A DNA stretch of 64,000 nucleotides from the NCBI RefSeq assembly GCF_025151215.1, contig NZ_CP102286.1, positions 1,736,001-1,800,000 of the forward strand, in the 5' to 3' direction. Position numbers and translations under genes: made by a program. The DNA is from Parabacteroides merdae ATCC 43184. GTDB taxonomy: Bacteria; Bacteroidota; Bacteroidia; Bacteroidales; Tannerellaceae. This document shows, piece by piece, positions 8,123 to 17,499 of this stretch. Numbering within the stretch: the stretch's first letter is position 1; each line of letters opens with the position of its first letter. The notes beneath the pieces were generated by a model, which was not told the DNA's origin, searched no databases, and was given only the letters and a program-made list of their open reading frames with translations.

Positions 8123-8764
8123 TTATCCGAAATGCGGCGGACGCTTGTCCATTTTCCGTTCCACAAAATTCTTCATGAACGCAACCGTCTCGTCTATCCC
8201 CAAGACAGAGACATCTATCGAAAAGTTGTAGGTGGATGCAACGCCCCATTCCTTATTCGTATAATAGTTATAATAAGCAGCACGCGACTTGTCGGTCTTC
8301 AGCATCAATTCCTCCGCCTGTTCGACCGTCAGGTTCTGGCTTTCGATGATCCGTTGAATACGGTTTTCCTTGTTGTTATGAATAAAGAAACTCAGGCAGT
8401 CAGGATTGTCACGAAGGATATAGTCGGCACATCGTCCGACAATCACACAAGAACCTTTTTCCGCCAGGTTACGGATCGTATCGCTCTGATACAGGAACAA
8501 ACGGTCGTTAGACAGCACATCGGCATACGGCGGGAACAACCCCATATACGAATAGCCCATCGTAAAAGCATACGCCAAACCACTGGAAGCCTTCTCGTCC
8601 GCTTTCTCGAAAAACTCCTCGCTCAATCCGCTTTCCTTCGCGGCAAGCGCCATCAGTTCCTTGTCATAATAGCCGATGCCCAGCTCTTTTGCCAGCTTCT
8701 GTCCTACCTCGCGACCACCGCTGCCAAACTGCCGGCCGATGGTCAATATGATTTTATTATCCAT
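8123..8764 (-). CDS. Cytidylate kinase-like protein
   Basis: A 213-residue P-loop protein of the cytidylate kinase-like family (distinct from housekeeping Cmk). The phosphate-binding loop is GRQFGSGGREVG at residues 10-21. YYDKELM follows, then GRCADYIL and a C-terminal lid region with the basic segment NRIQRIIE. These proteins are common in Bacteroidales and Firmicutes; their substrate is not firmly known, and the fold predicts nucleoside monophosphate or small-molecule phosphorylation. It has its own -7 box 27 bases upstream, and is not obviously part of thiamine metabolism although thi4 follows it. Confidence 0.85.
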   Translation of the reverse strand: MDNKIILTIGRQFGSGGREVGQKLAKELGIGYYDKELMALAAKESGLSEEFFEKADEKASSGLAYAFTMGYSYMGLFPPYADVLSNDRLFLYQSDTIRNLAEKGSCVIVGRCADYILRDNPDCLSFFIHNNKENRIQRIIESQNLTVEQAEELMLKTDKSRAAYYNYYTNKEWGVASTYNFSIDVSVLGIDETVAFMKNFVERKMDKRPPHFG

Positions 8765-8790
8765 GTCTATCTATGTTTTTGGTATCAAGA

Positions 8791-8798
8791 CAAAGGTA
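8791..8798 (-). promoter_or_regulatory. -7 box of the cytidylate kinase-like gene
   Basis: Minus-strand TACCTTTG, 26 bases before the ATG at 8764 and just outside the end of the MATE gene. Confidence 0.6.
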
Positions 8799-8806
8799 AA
8801 TAAAAT

Positions 8807-10153
8807 TTATTTAGAATGAAACTTCCTGAACTGGTTTATCAAGACGAGAGCCGTAACAATCGTAGCTGTCGTGTCGGCGATCGGGATGCTGATCCATACG
8901 CCAAGTGTTCCGAACCATCGGGGAAGAATCAACAAGCAGGGAACGAGGAACAGCATCTGCCGGGTGAGCGAAAGGAAGATCGCCTTCTTAGACATCCCGA
9001 TGGAAAGGAAAAAGTTTGTCGCCACCATCTGGAAACCGACAATCGGAAAGACCGCAAAGACGATATGCAAACCGTACACCGCCGCCTCGATCAGCTCCGG
9101 ATCGGTCGTAAACATGCGGACGATCACCGACGGGAACAACTGACAGAGCAAAAACCCTGTTGTCGCCACCCCTATCGCCCACTTCATCGTCAACTTCGTC
9201 ACTTCCGTCACACGCGAATATTGGCGGGCACCGAAGTTATAACCGGCAATCGGCTGCATCCCCTGGTTGAACCCCATGATGATCATAATAAAGAGGAATA
9301 CCACCCGGTTCACGATCCCGTATGCGCCGATCGCCATATCGCCGCCATGCTCTTTCAGTCCCCGGTTAATCAGTATTACGATCAGACAGGCACAAAGATT
9401 CATCAGGAAAGGTGACATTCCGATATAAAGAATCCCCTTCACGATTTCGCTTTTCAGCCGGTAAATGCCTTTCTTGAAATGCAACAACTCCTTCGGACGG
9501 GAAAAATGAATCAACTGTCCGGTCAGCGAAATGACCTGAGAGATGACGGTAGCCCATGCCGATCCCTTGATCCCCCAACCGAAACCGAAGATAAAAAGCG
9601 GATTCAGTACACAGTTGATCACCACCGACGCCAACGTCGCATACATCGCTAATTTAGGGAAACCGGAAGAACGCAACACCGCATTCAGTCCTAGATACAT
9701 ATGAGTAATCACATTTCCTATCAGGATCACATTCATATAATCGCGGGCATACGAAATCGTGTTCTCGCTCGCCCCGAAGAAATAGAGGATCGGATCGAGC
9801 AACAACATAAAGACCAACGTAAATGCGAGTCCCAAAACTACGTTCAGCACCAGTACGTTTCCGAGCACCTTGTTCGCCCCTTCATAATCTTTCTGTCCCA
9901 ACTTCACGGACACCAGCGTTGAAGCCCCCACCCCAACCAGAGAACCGAAAGCAGCCGCAAGGTTCATCAATGGAAAAGTCAAGGCCAAGCCGGAGATCGC
10001 CAACGGTCCTACCCCGTGTCCGATAAATATACTGTCTGCCATATTGTAGAGCGAAGAAGCGGTCATGGCGATAATGGCCGGTATGGCATACTGTGTCAAC
10101 AACTTGCTGATGCGCTCGGTTCCAAGCACTAAAGGAGAATTTTGTTTACTCAT
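8807..10153 (-). CDS. MATE-family multidrug/cation exporter
   Basis: A 448-residue protein with about twelve membrane helices in two homologous halves, typical of MATE transporters (NorM/DinF type), which export drugs or metabolites in exchange for Na+ or H+. Family features include an early MADSIFIGHGVGPLAISGLALTFP-like stretch (split here only for description) and the second-half counterpart GFNQGMQPIAGYNFGARQ. The start is ATG at 10153, since the next Met is inside helix 1. A -7 box lies only four bases upstream of that ATG (see findings). It is divergent from the methionine sulfoxide reductase gene, with 62 bases between them. Substrate unknown. Confidence 0.92.
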   Translation of the reverse strand: MSKQNSPLVLGTERISKLLTQYAIPAIIAMTASSLYNMADSIFIGHGVGPLAISGLALTFPLMNLAAAFGSLVGVGASTLVSVKLGQKDYEGANKVLGNVLVLNVVLGLAFTLVFMLLLDPILYFFGASENTISYARDYMNVILIGNVITHMYLGLNAVLRSSGFPKLAMYATLASVVINCVLNPLFIFGFGWGIKGSAWATVISQVISLTGQLIHFSRPKELLHFKKGIYRLKSEIVKGILYIGMSPFLMNLCACLIVILINRGLKEHGGDMAIGAYGIVNRVVFLFIMIIMGFNQGMQPIAGYNFGARQYSRVTEVTKLTMKWAIGVATTGFLLCQLFPSVIVRMFTTDPELIEAAVYGLHIVFAVFPIVGFQMVATNFFLSIGMSKKAIFLSLTRQMLFLVPCLLILPRWFGTLGVWISIPIADTTATIVTALVLINQFRKFHSK

Positions 10154-10157
10154 GTCA

Positions 10158-10165
10158 CAAAGATA
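10158..10165 (-). promoter_or_regulatory. -7 box abutting the MATE start codon
   Basis: Minus-strand TATCTTTG with only TGAC between it and the ATG at 10153. If used, transcription would start at or next to the start codon. Confidence 0.45.
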
Positions 10166-10186
10166 CGCAGAATCCGAAAAAAAGGT

Positions 10187-10194
10187 TACTTTTG
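10187..10194 (+). promoter_or_regulatory. -7 box of the fRMsr gene
   Basis: TACTTTTG, a perfect TAnnTTTG match, 21 bases before the ATG at 10216. Confidence 0.6.
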
Positions 10195-10215
10195 TTTTCT
10201 TATAAAGTATAAAAA

Positions 10216-10689
10216 ATGGCGGAAAATTTAATAATCAACGGTGAGAACAAGCGGGAACTATATGAGACGCTGCTTCATCAATTGCAATCGCTGACAGCGG
10301 GAGAGACGGACGTCGTCGCCAATATGGCGAATGTCGCCGCTGCCCTGAAACAAACATTCGATTTCTTCTGGGTAGGCTTTTATGTGGTAAAAGAAGAGAT
10401 GCTCGTGCTTGCCCCGTTCCAGGGGCCTCTTGCCTGCACGCGCATCCGGTACGGGAAAGGTGTATGCGGAACAGCCTGGAAGGATGCACAAACAATCGTT
10501 GTCCCGGACGTAGAGCAATTTCCGGGACATATCGCCTGTAGCTCGGATTCACGGTCGGAAATCGTCGTACCGATAGTCAGAGATGGAAAAGTGGTTGCCG
10601 TACTGGACATTGACAGCGACAAGCTGAACGAGTTCGACAAGACGGATGCGGAATATCTGGAACGACTTTGCGCAATCTTACCGTTTTGA
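10216..10689 (+). CDS. msrC: Free methionine-(R)-sulfoxide reductase (GAF-domain fRMsr)
   Basis: A 157-residue single GAF-domain protein. It carries the three redox cysteines of the fRMsr family: Cys74 (LACTR), Cys84 (GVCGTAW) and Cys108 (HIACSS). Their spacing of 10 and 24 residues equals that of E. coli YebR (84, 94, 118). The enzyme reduces free L-methionine-(R)-sulfoxide in the cytoplasm, using thioredoxin. Length is normal and the C-terminus (LDIDSDKLNEFDKTD) matches the family. It is a lone gene with its own -7 box and ends 75 bases before a strong convergent terminator. Confidence 0.93.
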   Translation: MAENLIINGENKRELYETLLHQLQSLTAGETDVVANMANVAAALKQTFDFFWVGFYVVKEEMLVLAPFQGPLACTRIRYGKGVCGTAWKDAQTIVVPDVEQFPGHIACSSDSRSEIVVPIVRDGKVVAVLDIDSDKLNEFDKTDAEYLERLCAILPF

Positions 10690-10763
10690 ACGGTGGAAAA
10701 CATATAATTGTGACAACCCTTCCCCCCCAATCCGTCCAGGAAGAATCCATATGATATAATTTG

Positions 10764-10801
10764 AAAAAACGGAAGCCTCAGACGGAGGTCTTCCGTTTTT
10801 T
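10764..10801. terminator. Bidirectional terminator between msrC and the macroglobulin gene
   Basis: AAAAACGGAAG (10765-10775) and CTTCCGTTTTT (10790-10800) form a perfect 11-bp stem extended by CCTC/GAGG, with A- and T-runs on both sides. It serves the two convergent genes. Confidence 0.9.
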
Positions 10802-10806
10802 ATTGT

Positions 10807-13800
10807 CTATTCGACCGTCACCATCTTTCCCTCCGTATTCGCCCGGACAAGATGGTCATACATCGCTTCGCAATAGACCGGAGGCAAATAGAAACGGCCG
10901 GGGTAGACAGCACAAAGATTGATACGGACCGTCACTTGCTTTCCGGCAGGCAGATAGTCAATATAGCTGTAAGCACGATCGTCACGAATATCTTGGTAAT
11001 TGACACCTGTCACCTGATTGTCAACCGTGTCGCCTGTAAGGAAGCGCGTGTTCAATATCTCCCAACCAGCCGGAAAAACCTCAGTCAGCACCAGGTGGTT
11101 ATAGCCACGAGGAGACGAATTTGAGACGGTCACCACAGCCGTGAAGTTCGTACCCTGCTGCAAAGCGGAGGTATTCACCGGATGGCCGTCATGATCCATA
11201 TAGCTGACGGCGAGCGTAAGACCGTTCGCATAGGCTTCCTCTTTACCCTCGGCTGGGATACCTTCGGCCACGAGGCGGGCGAACAGAGTGGATTTGCCGG
11301 TGTTCTTCAACTCTAAGGAGGCAGAAAAGGCAGTCTTGTCAAGCAAAGTCTCCGTCCAGATGTTCCGAGTGGTGGAAACCTTCTTCGCCTTGCCGTCTAC
11401 GGCATAGGAGAAGTCCATCGAGCCGGACATCTTATATTTCTCCATATAGTCGGAAAGAGCCACCAGGCTAAATGCCGTGGATTGCGTGCTCAGCCAATCG
11501 TCGGATGCGAGCGTCTTGGATATTTCATTTGCCAAAAGAGCCGCTTCCTTACCGCCATCGAGCAGACAGAGCGTCATCAGGCGGATCGAAGCATCACGCA
11601 AGTCGCTGCCGAACGTCTGATCGTATCCGGAACAAGCCGTTGTCAGAGCCGTTGTCTTTACAACCAACTCTTTCGATACATCCGGACGTCCGACCAAAGC
11701 ATAACCCGCCGCCAACAGATAGCGACTCATAGACATGAGCGTCTTACTCTCTTTCAGGCGATTCATGGCGCCGACCTCGGCAACTTGCCCTAAAGCGAGG
11801 ACAAACAGGCGGTATGCCTGCGTCATTTCTTCGGATTCGGCAGAATAGGAGGCTTCCGGTTTCCAGTTACGGGCAATACGGCTCAAGTCATTCAACGCAT
11901 TCCGCTTCATGCCTTCGGGTACAAGGTAACCTTTCTTCTCCGCTTCGAGCAGAAAGTGGATGGCATAAACAGTCCCCCAAGCATTGGGAGCCGTTCCACC
12001 AGGCCAGTAGGAGAAGGAACCGTCTACCGTCTGGTAGGAACGCAGGCGACGGATCACTTCTTTCACTGTCGCTTCAGTCGATTGCTCCTGTTCGCGGGTC
12101 AACGAGGCGAACCCGCTCAAGTACAGTTGCGGGAATGCCTTCGAAGTGATCTGTTCAACACATCCATGCGGGTAGCCCAACAGGTAGGACAACCGCGTGG
12201 AGAGGTTGACAGGTTGGACATCCGACATTTCGAGCACAAGGGAGTTCGTACCCTCCACGCCGGGAAGGCCGACCGTCCCTTTCCAGCTCTTTCCGGCTTC
12301 GAGCGTCACAGGCGTCACCTTGATTTGCGGACGGCGTACGGAACGGATTTCGATATCGGTTTCATATACAGACTTTTCACCACCGCCGGTAGCCGTGATC
12401 TTCACGTGTCCGGCTCCGGGGGTATCTTTCACACGAATGCGGAACTGCGCCAGTTTGTCACTGACCGTTTCAAAGTGCAGCATATGGCTCTTCTCGCCGA
12501 CTACCTCCATATTGCCGGAGCAGGCGATCGTGACCTGCACGTCTCCAACTCCTTTTTCGGTGGCAAAGACGGTAGCAGGAACCACCATTTCCTCTCCTAT
12601 GCCGATAACGCGCGGGAGTGTACCGAGCAGCATAACAGGCTTGCGCACGAGCACGCTCTTCTCCGTGTTGCCGTAAGCCTCCCCGTTTCCGGCGACGACC
12701 ATGACGCGGACACGGCCGTTGTAGTTCGGCATCTTATAGATATGCTGCCGTTTTTCTCCCTTTTTCAGCAGAAACGGACCGGCAAACTGCACGACCGGCT
12801 TAAAGCGGTTCACTATCGCCTTCGGACCTTTGTTCAAGGCATCGTCGCCGCCAATGCTGAACAGTTGCTCGATGCGGCCACCATACGCGCCGACCACGTA
12901 GTTGTACAAATCCCAGGTATTAACCCCCAATGCCTCGCGGGCGTTAAACGCCTGCCAGGGATCGGGTGTGCGAAAGCGGGTTAGGTCAAGCAACCCTTCG
13001 TCGACAATCGCCAGTGTGTAGGCCATCTCGCGACCGTTCTTTTCGGAAACCATCACGTGGCAAGGTGCTTCAGGCTTGACCTCATCCGCCATATGGATAA
13101 TCGGGGCCAAATGGCTTTCAGGAGATGTAACCGTGAAGGGGACGACACCGTACATGCGGATCGGCAGGTCGTTCTTCGTGACACCATGCGGTTGCAAGAG
13201 TGTTATATAAAGGTACGCGTTTGGCTGCATATCCGGAGTGACGGCGAGCTTGACCGTAGTCTGCCCGTCGTTGCACATGTGCTCAGTGGTCGAAAGGACA
13301 CGTGTTCCGTTCTCAATGCTGATGATCGCGCGGCTTCCCTTGACAGAGGGGAAGGTAACAACGATCTGTTCGCCTGGTGCGTATGTGTCCTTGTCGGTCT
13401 TGAAGGTTAGCATATTGGCGGAGGAAGAACCGTCAGCATCGCGTCTGCCTTCACTGTAAGGCCAGTCGAAATAGTTCATCACACCGGTAGAGTGTTTGCT
13501 CTCTTTGTCTTTCACCGAGATAAAATAGGTTCCCCAATCGGCATCGGTATATTTCAGGTTGAAGGAGGCCGTGCCATTCGTGCCAGTACGGATGGTGAAG
13601 GTTTTCACTGGCTTGTTATACGAATTGGAGACATAATTAGCCAGGCTGCCGTTGTCCGAGCTCCACCACCAGTACCAATGGACTTTATAGACTTTCACTT
13701 CGAGTTCAGTATTGGCTACCGCCTGTCCGAGATAGTCGACGGAAGCTACTTCATATTTATATTCGGTTCCGGTCTTCAGCGGTTCCCCATCTTGCTGGGG

Positions 13801-16338
13801 CGACTTGATGCCGGCATAGCGACGGTAGGGTGAATAGAACGCCCGATTGGCGTCGATGCTGAAATCGCCGGATTCCTCATACACACGGGTGACGAAACTC
13901 GCCAACAACATACCGGGAGCCGAGGCGCCGATCTCGAAACGGGCTTTGATGGTGGCGTCGCCCGCTGCATCGGTCACACCGGAGATCACTTTGCTTTCTT
14001 CGCTGTTGAAGATTTTCGAAGGATCATCGAAATAGAATTTCTTATAGCCGGAAAAGGTGGTCGGGGTCGAGATAAAGGTTCCCTGAATATCGTATTTCAG
14101 ATTGCGGGCAGTTGCTCCCTGTAGCCATTCCACGTGCATAGCGGCATCGAGCGGTTCGCCTCGGAGCAATTTTTTGGGGGGCATCGTAAGGGATATCTTC
14201 AAGCGGTTCGGTTTGATCGTTTCGATACGGAGACGCTTCGTAAAGGTGACGCCGCCGACATTCACGTTGACGTTCCAAGCGCCTGTCGGCGCATCGGGTT
14301 CGGTCGGCATATCGAAAACATAAAGTCCTGCTTCGCCTTTTGTCTGTGTCTTGCGCAGGTAGAACTGGCCGAGCGGATTGTAAAGTTCCATGATGACCGG
14401 ATGGTTAGCAGGGAGCATCCGGCTGCGGTCGTTCAACATAAAACCGAGATGCAGCGTGTCGCCCGGACGCCATACACCGCGGTCGCCGTAGATGAAGCCC
14501 TTGATGCCTTTCTGCACGACTTCTCCGGAGACATCGAACGAACTCAGCGAAAGGGCGGAACCGTCGTCTACACGAAGATACGAGCGTTGCTGTCCGAGGG
14601 AAGCAGTCAGATAGAACGGCTTGCCGTTTTTCAGCGAGAAACGCACCTGCCCTTTGTCGTCTGTCACGCCGGAGGCTAATTCCTGACGCTGGTAGTTGTA
14701 GACAACGACTTTGACACCTTTCTCTGGATGGGTGCTCAGAATGTTATGTACAAGGACAGTCATATCGTTATCTTCGCCGGCCATCGCCAACAGACCGAGA
14801 TTGGTGGCGAGGACATTCTTGCCGACGGTCGTGTTATAATAATAGCTGTTGGAACAGGGGTCGCCACGTTTGCTATAATCGTAGTCGGACCAGTCGAAGT
14901 CGCCGTTATAGTAGTAATAACCGCCTCCATCGAAACGGCTACTTTCTTCCTTGAACTTGATCTCATCATCGGCAAGCAGTTGTTCTTTACTTTTCTTGAC
15001 GAGGTCTTCGCAGGGATAGGCGGACAAATCCCGGTTGAACGACAGTTCCACCCGGTAGATGGCGCCGGGTTCGGGATCGATCAGTTCTTTCAAATCGATC
15101 GCGTAGGTATTCCAACGACTGAGATCCTGGGTGGCGTCTTCATCGAGGAAGATCGTTTTACGCGCGATCAGGCGACCGACACGCATCAGGTCACTCGTTC
15201 CTTCGAGATCATTCACCTGAAGGAATTGTCCGATGTTCTGTTCGAATATCTTGATGACACGCACTACTACGCCGCGCAAGTAGACGGCTTGAAAAGGAAT
15301 AGTCAGTTGTGTGGACTGTGGGATGATCACACCGTTGCCGATAAAACGGACTTCCGGCTTTTCATCACTGACTACGATCTGACGAACGACGCTTTCTTTC
15401 AGGTTCAGCCCGTTTTTGCTTCTGATGTTCTGGCTCAGATGAACATTAAGGGCACCTTTGCTACCTGCATCGGGATAAAGGCGGAGCTTATTGCCCTCGA
15501 CATTGACGGTCTCCGATTTGTTACCGTCGATCCAGGCAAGTCCCTGCATGTTTTGTGCCGCATCGAGTAGTTTCGTAAAGGTGACTTCGACGTAACGTTC
15601 CGGCTCTGCGACATATTCGACTTCATACACGGCAAAATCATTCAGTTCGGGAATATCGACAGATAGCAGTTCCTCCTCCGGCACTTTCAGTTTATTCGGG
15701 GCTACGGATAATTTAAAGGCACGTGTCGCATCCGTCCCGGCCTGTATGTTCGAGATAGAAATTTCATGCCTCTTTCCGTCGGGACTATGTTGCCATCTGG
15801 CATTCGCCTTTTCGGAAAAACGGACAAGCGACTCTACAGTTTCGGGAATTTCCCTGTCCGGCGTAAATACCGAGCAGACAATGTCGTAGCCGTTTTCATT
15901 CTTCCGGTTGATATCGACGGATTGCAGGTTGGCACGCAACAGCAAAGGCTGCGTCGAGAATCTGAATGAGAAATATTTGTCCTTTCGTTCCGTATCAAAC
16001 CACTCTGATAGATCAGCCTTTACCTCGTAACGAGTGTCACGCTCAAAACTCTTGGATGGCTTGAATACGATCGTCCGGTTATTTTCAAATGCGAACTCGC
16101 CGACTGTCTCGGGCTTGATCTTGACCAGGTCACGAAGTTGGTCAGGCTCCATTCTGTCAACTGCTATTTCCTGGTTGAAAATCAGATATACGGGCGTATA
16201 TCTTGAAATCGTACCGGAGGTAAACGCCTCCACATAGGGATTGAAAGGGATCTCTTCGGATTCGCTTTTACCTTTTCCACATCTGCTGAATAAAAACAAA
16301 AAACAACAGGCACAGATATAATACAGATATTTCGCCAT
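10807..16338 (-). CDS. Alpha-2-macroglobulin family lipoprotein with thioester
   Basis: A very large (1843-residue) exported protein. The N-terminus MAKYLYYICACCFLFLFSRC has a lipoprotein-like Cys20. It contains repeated macroglobulin (MG) beta-sandwich domains, a bait-region zone, and the thioester motif GCVEQ with Cys1393. An alpha/alpha toroid thioester domain follows, and a C-terminal receptor-binding-like MG domain ends the protein. Bacterial alpha-2-macroglobulins trap attacking proteases at the cell envelope. Many pair with a PBP1C gene; none is next to this one (a PBP1A lies 33 kb away). It appears to be a single-gene unit: the convergent terminator follows, and a partial -7 match (TATATTCG) lies about 45 bases upstream. 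Confidence 0.95.
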   Translation of the reverse strand: MAKYLYYICACCFLFLFSRCGKGKSESEEIPFNPYVEAFTSGTISRYTPVYLIFNQEIAVDRMEPDQLRDLVKIKPETVGEFAFENNRTIVFKPSKSFERDTRYEVKADLSEWFDTERKDKYFSFRFSTQPLLLRANLQSVDINRKNENGYDIVCSVFTPDREIPETVESLVRFSEKANARWQHSPDGKRHEISISNIQAGTDATRAFKLSVAPNKLKVPEEELLSVDIPELNDFAVYEVEYVAEPERYVEVTFTKLLDAAQNMQGLAWIDGNKSETVNVEGNKLRLYPDAGSKGALNVHLSQNIRSKNGLNLKESVVRQIVVSDEKPEVRFIGNGVIIPQSTQLTIPFQAVYLRGVVVRVIKIFEQNIGQFLQVNDLEGTSDLMRVGRLIARKTIFLDEDATQDLSRWNTYAIDLKELIDPEPGAIYRVELSFNRDLSAYPCEDLVKKSKEQLLADDEIKFKEESSRFDGGGYYYYNGDFDWSDYDYSKRGDPCSNSYYYNTTVGKNVLATNLGLLAMAGEDNDMTVLVHNILSTHPEKGVKVVVYNYQRQELASGVTDDKGQVRFSLKNGKPFYLTASLGQQRSYLRVDDGSALSLSSFDVSGEVVQKGIKGFIYGDRGVWRPGDTLHLGFMLNDRSRMLPANHPVIMELYNPLGQFYLRKTQTKGEAGLYVFDMPTEPDAPTGAWNVNVNVGGVTFTKRLRIETIKPNRLKISLTMPPKKLLRGEPLDAAMHVEWLQGATARNLKYDIQGTFISTPTTFSGYKKFYFDDPSKIFNSEESKVISGVTDAAGDATIKARFEIGASAPGMLLASFVTRVYEESGDFSIDANRAFYSPYRRYAGIKSPQQDGEPLKTGTEYKYEVASVDYLGQAVANTELEVKVYKVHWYWWWSSDNGSLANYVSNSYNKPVKTFTIRTGTNGTASFNLKYTDADWGTYFISVKDKESKHSTGVMNYFDWPYSEGRRDADGSSSANMLTFKTDKDTYAPGEQIVVTFPSVKGSRAIISIENGTRVLSTTEHMCNDGQTTVKLAVTPDMQPNAYLYITLLQPHGVTKNDLPIRMYGVVPFTVTSPESHLAPIIHMADEVKPEAPCHVMVSEKNGREMAYTLAIVDEGLLDLTRFRTPDPWQAFNAREALGVNTWDLYNYVVGAYGGRIEQLFSIGGDDALNKGPKAIVNRFKPVVQFAGPFLLKKGEKRQHIYKMPNYNGRVRVMVVAGNGEAYGNTEKSVLVRKPVMLLGTLPRVIGIGEEMVVPATVFATEKGVGDVQVTIACSGNMEVVGEKSHMLHFETVSDKLAQFRIRVKDTPGAGHVKITATGGGEKSVYETDIEIRSVRRPQIKVTPVTLEAGKSWKGTVGLPGVEGTNSLVLEMSDVQPVNLSTRLSYLLGYPHGCVEQITSKAFPQLYLSGFASLTREQEQSTEATVKEVIRRLRSYQTVDGSFSYWPGGTAPNAWGTVYAIHFLLEAEKKGYLVPEGMKRNALNDLSRIARNWKPEASYSAESEEMTQAYRLFVLALGQVAEVGAMNRLKESKTLMSMSRYLLAAGYALVGRPDVSKELVVKTTALTTACSGYDQTFGSDLRDASIRLMTLCLLDGGKEAALLANEISKTLASDDWLSTQSTAFSLVALSDYMEKYKMSGSMDFSYAVDGKAKKVSTTRNIWTETLLDKTAFSASLELKNTGKSTLFARLVAEGIPAEGKEEAYANGLTLAVSYMDHDGHPVNTSALQQGTNFTAVVTVSNSSPRGYNHLVLTEVFPAGWEILNTRFLTGDTVDNQVTGVNYQDIRDDRAYSYIDYLPAGKQVTVRINLCAVYPGRFYLPPVYCEAMYDHLVRANTEGKMVTVE

Positions 16339-16423
16339 ATTTCCTGAATTTAACAGTTACACTTTCGACAAACAGACTGTCTGCGAATATAAGCATTTTT
16401 ATGTACATTATTATTCTTATTTT

Positions 16424-16467
16424 TTACCAAATGGTAATTTCTGGCCGGACTTAAAAGACTACTTTTG
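16424..16467 (+). promoter_or_regulatory. Orphan plus-strand promoter with palindromic operator-like site
   Basis: A perfect inverted repeat TTACCA-AA-TGGTAA (16424-16437) is followed 22 bases later by a perfect -7 box TACTTTTG (16460-16467). Both neighbouring genes are on the minus strand, so this promoter points into the 270-base gap and the small frame at 16514. Confidence 0.45.
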
Positions 16468-16513
16468 CAAACTCTTTCCTCACCCTTCCTCACTTATTGG
16501 GAGAAAGGGGATT

Positions 16514-16606
16514 ATGGCTGGCAATGCCATGTGCCGAACTGATTATTTTTTCGCGTTAACAGCTGATTATCAGTATCGGCACAAGATACGCAAGGTGGCG
16601 GAATAA
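16514..16606 (+). CDS. Candidate 30-residue small protein gene
   Basis: ATG at 16514 is preceded by GAGAAAGGGGATT, an unusually good ribosome-binding site for this phylum. The frame runs 30 codons to TAA at 16604. The peptide begins MAGNAMCRTDYFF and ends RHKIRKVAE: aromatic in the middle, strongly basic near the end, no membrane segment. It sits alone on the plus strand behind its own -7 box, 46 bases upstream. Part of the frame also forms a hairpin (GTGCCGA 16531-16537 with TCGGCAC 16576-16582, CTGAT with ATCAG), so the transcript might instead be a structured small RNA. I do not recognise the family. Confidence 0.4.
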   Translation: MAGNAMCRTDYFFALTADYQYRHKIRKVAE

Positions 16607-16611
16607 GGCAG

Positions 16612-17499
16612 CTATCCTCTGGCATTCCGCATCACCCGCTCTATCGCATCATTCATCTGCGCGATGGACTCCAGACCAAGTGTCATGCAATGCAAGTTAC
16701 TTTCGGTAACAGCAAAACGGATGGAACGTTCGCGTTCGGCATCAGAAACATGTTTGCCTTCACCAAAAATTTTCATTCCGATAAGCCCTTTGCCTTTCTT
16801 GCGTGCCTTGCCTAAAAGTTCGTTTACGGCTTCGACCGTCCCATCCATATGGCTTTGGAACGGATTCAAGCGGGCGAGGATAACGTCACACCACGGATTG
16901 TCGACTGCCTCGACCAGCGCTTCCCAGTTATGACAGGAGACGCCGACAGCTTTCACGATACCATCCTGCTTGGCTTTCGCCAGGCCGTCCATATAAAATT
17001 TACGAGTTTCCGCCCAGTCGCCTTTCGTCATACAGTGCAGTAGGAGGATATCGAAATAGTCCGTACCAACTTCCTGGCGGAAACGGTCGAGGGTTTTGCT
17101 GACCGACTCGCGTTTTTCCGACCCTTCGTCGTAGGTCCACATCTTCGTCATCAGCGTGAGTTTCTCACGAGGCAACTCTTTCAGGGCTTTTCCGACAAAT
17201 GGTTGCGAACCGTACATATCGGCCATATCGAAGAAGCGAATACCGCGTTCATAACCGTGACGGGCTATCTTCACAAAGTTATCCAGTCCGAGCCGGGTCT
17301 GATTGGACTGGTAATTCCAGCCTTTCGTCCCGGTTCCCATAGCTATACGAGAGACTTTCAATCCGGTCTTTCCCAGTTTCACCCTGTCGACCGATATATC
17401 CGAAGGTACGGTCATCTGTATGTTGGCAAGTCCTGTGCGGACTAACGATAAACCGGCTACTCCGGCAATCCCAGTCTGAATAAATTTACGTCTGTCCAT
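16612..17499 (-). CDS. Aldo/keto reductase with Tat-like N-terminus
   Basis: A 295-residue aldo/keto reductase (TIM barrel). The N-terminus MDRRKFIQTGIAGVAGLSLV is a twin-arginine-type signal, so the enzyme may be exported already folded with its nicotinamide cofactor. Conserved elements are the Asp and Tyr of FDMADMYG, the Lys in LMTKMW and the His in LLLHCM, matching the Asp-Tyr-Lys-His catalytic tetrad. MKIFGEG lies near the C-terminus. Its first 14 bases overlap the end of nhaA, so it is probably co-transcribed downstream of it. Substrate unknown. Confidence 0.88.
   Translation of the reverse strand: MDRRKFIQTGIAGVAGLSLVRTGLANIQMTVPSDISVDRVKLGKTGLKVSRIAMGTGTKGWNYQSNQTRLGLDNFVKIARHGYERGIRFFDMADMYGSQPFVGKALKELPREKLTLMTKMWTYDEGSEKRESVSKTLDRFRQEVGTDYFDILLLHCMTKGDWAETRKFYMDGLAKAKQDGIVKAVGVSCHNWEALVEAVDNPWCDVILARLNPFQSHMDGTVEAVNELLGKARKKGKGLIGMKIFGEGKHVSDAERERSIRFAVTESNLHCMTLGLESIAQMNDAIERVMRNARG

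Noticed and set aside
11956..12984. 342-codon plus-strand frame inside the macroglobulin gene
   Set aside because: Antisense to the thioester-domain region. No motifs; one of many long shadows caused by GC-rich codon use there.
14728..15570. 280-codon plus-strand frame inside the macroglobulin gene
   Set aside because: Antisense shadow without a ribosome-binding site or recognisable domain.
16514..16606. Hairpin at 16531-16582 as a plain terminator
   Set aside because: The 25-base loop is long, no T-run follows either arm, and both flanking genes are read away from or past it. It is better explained as part of a small transcript.
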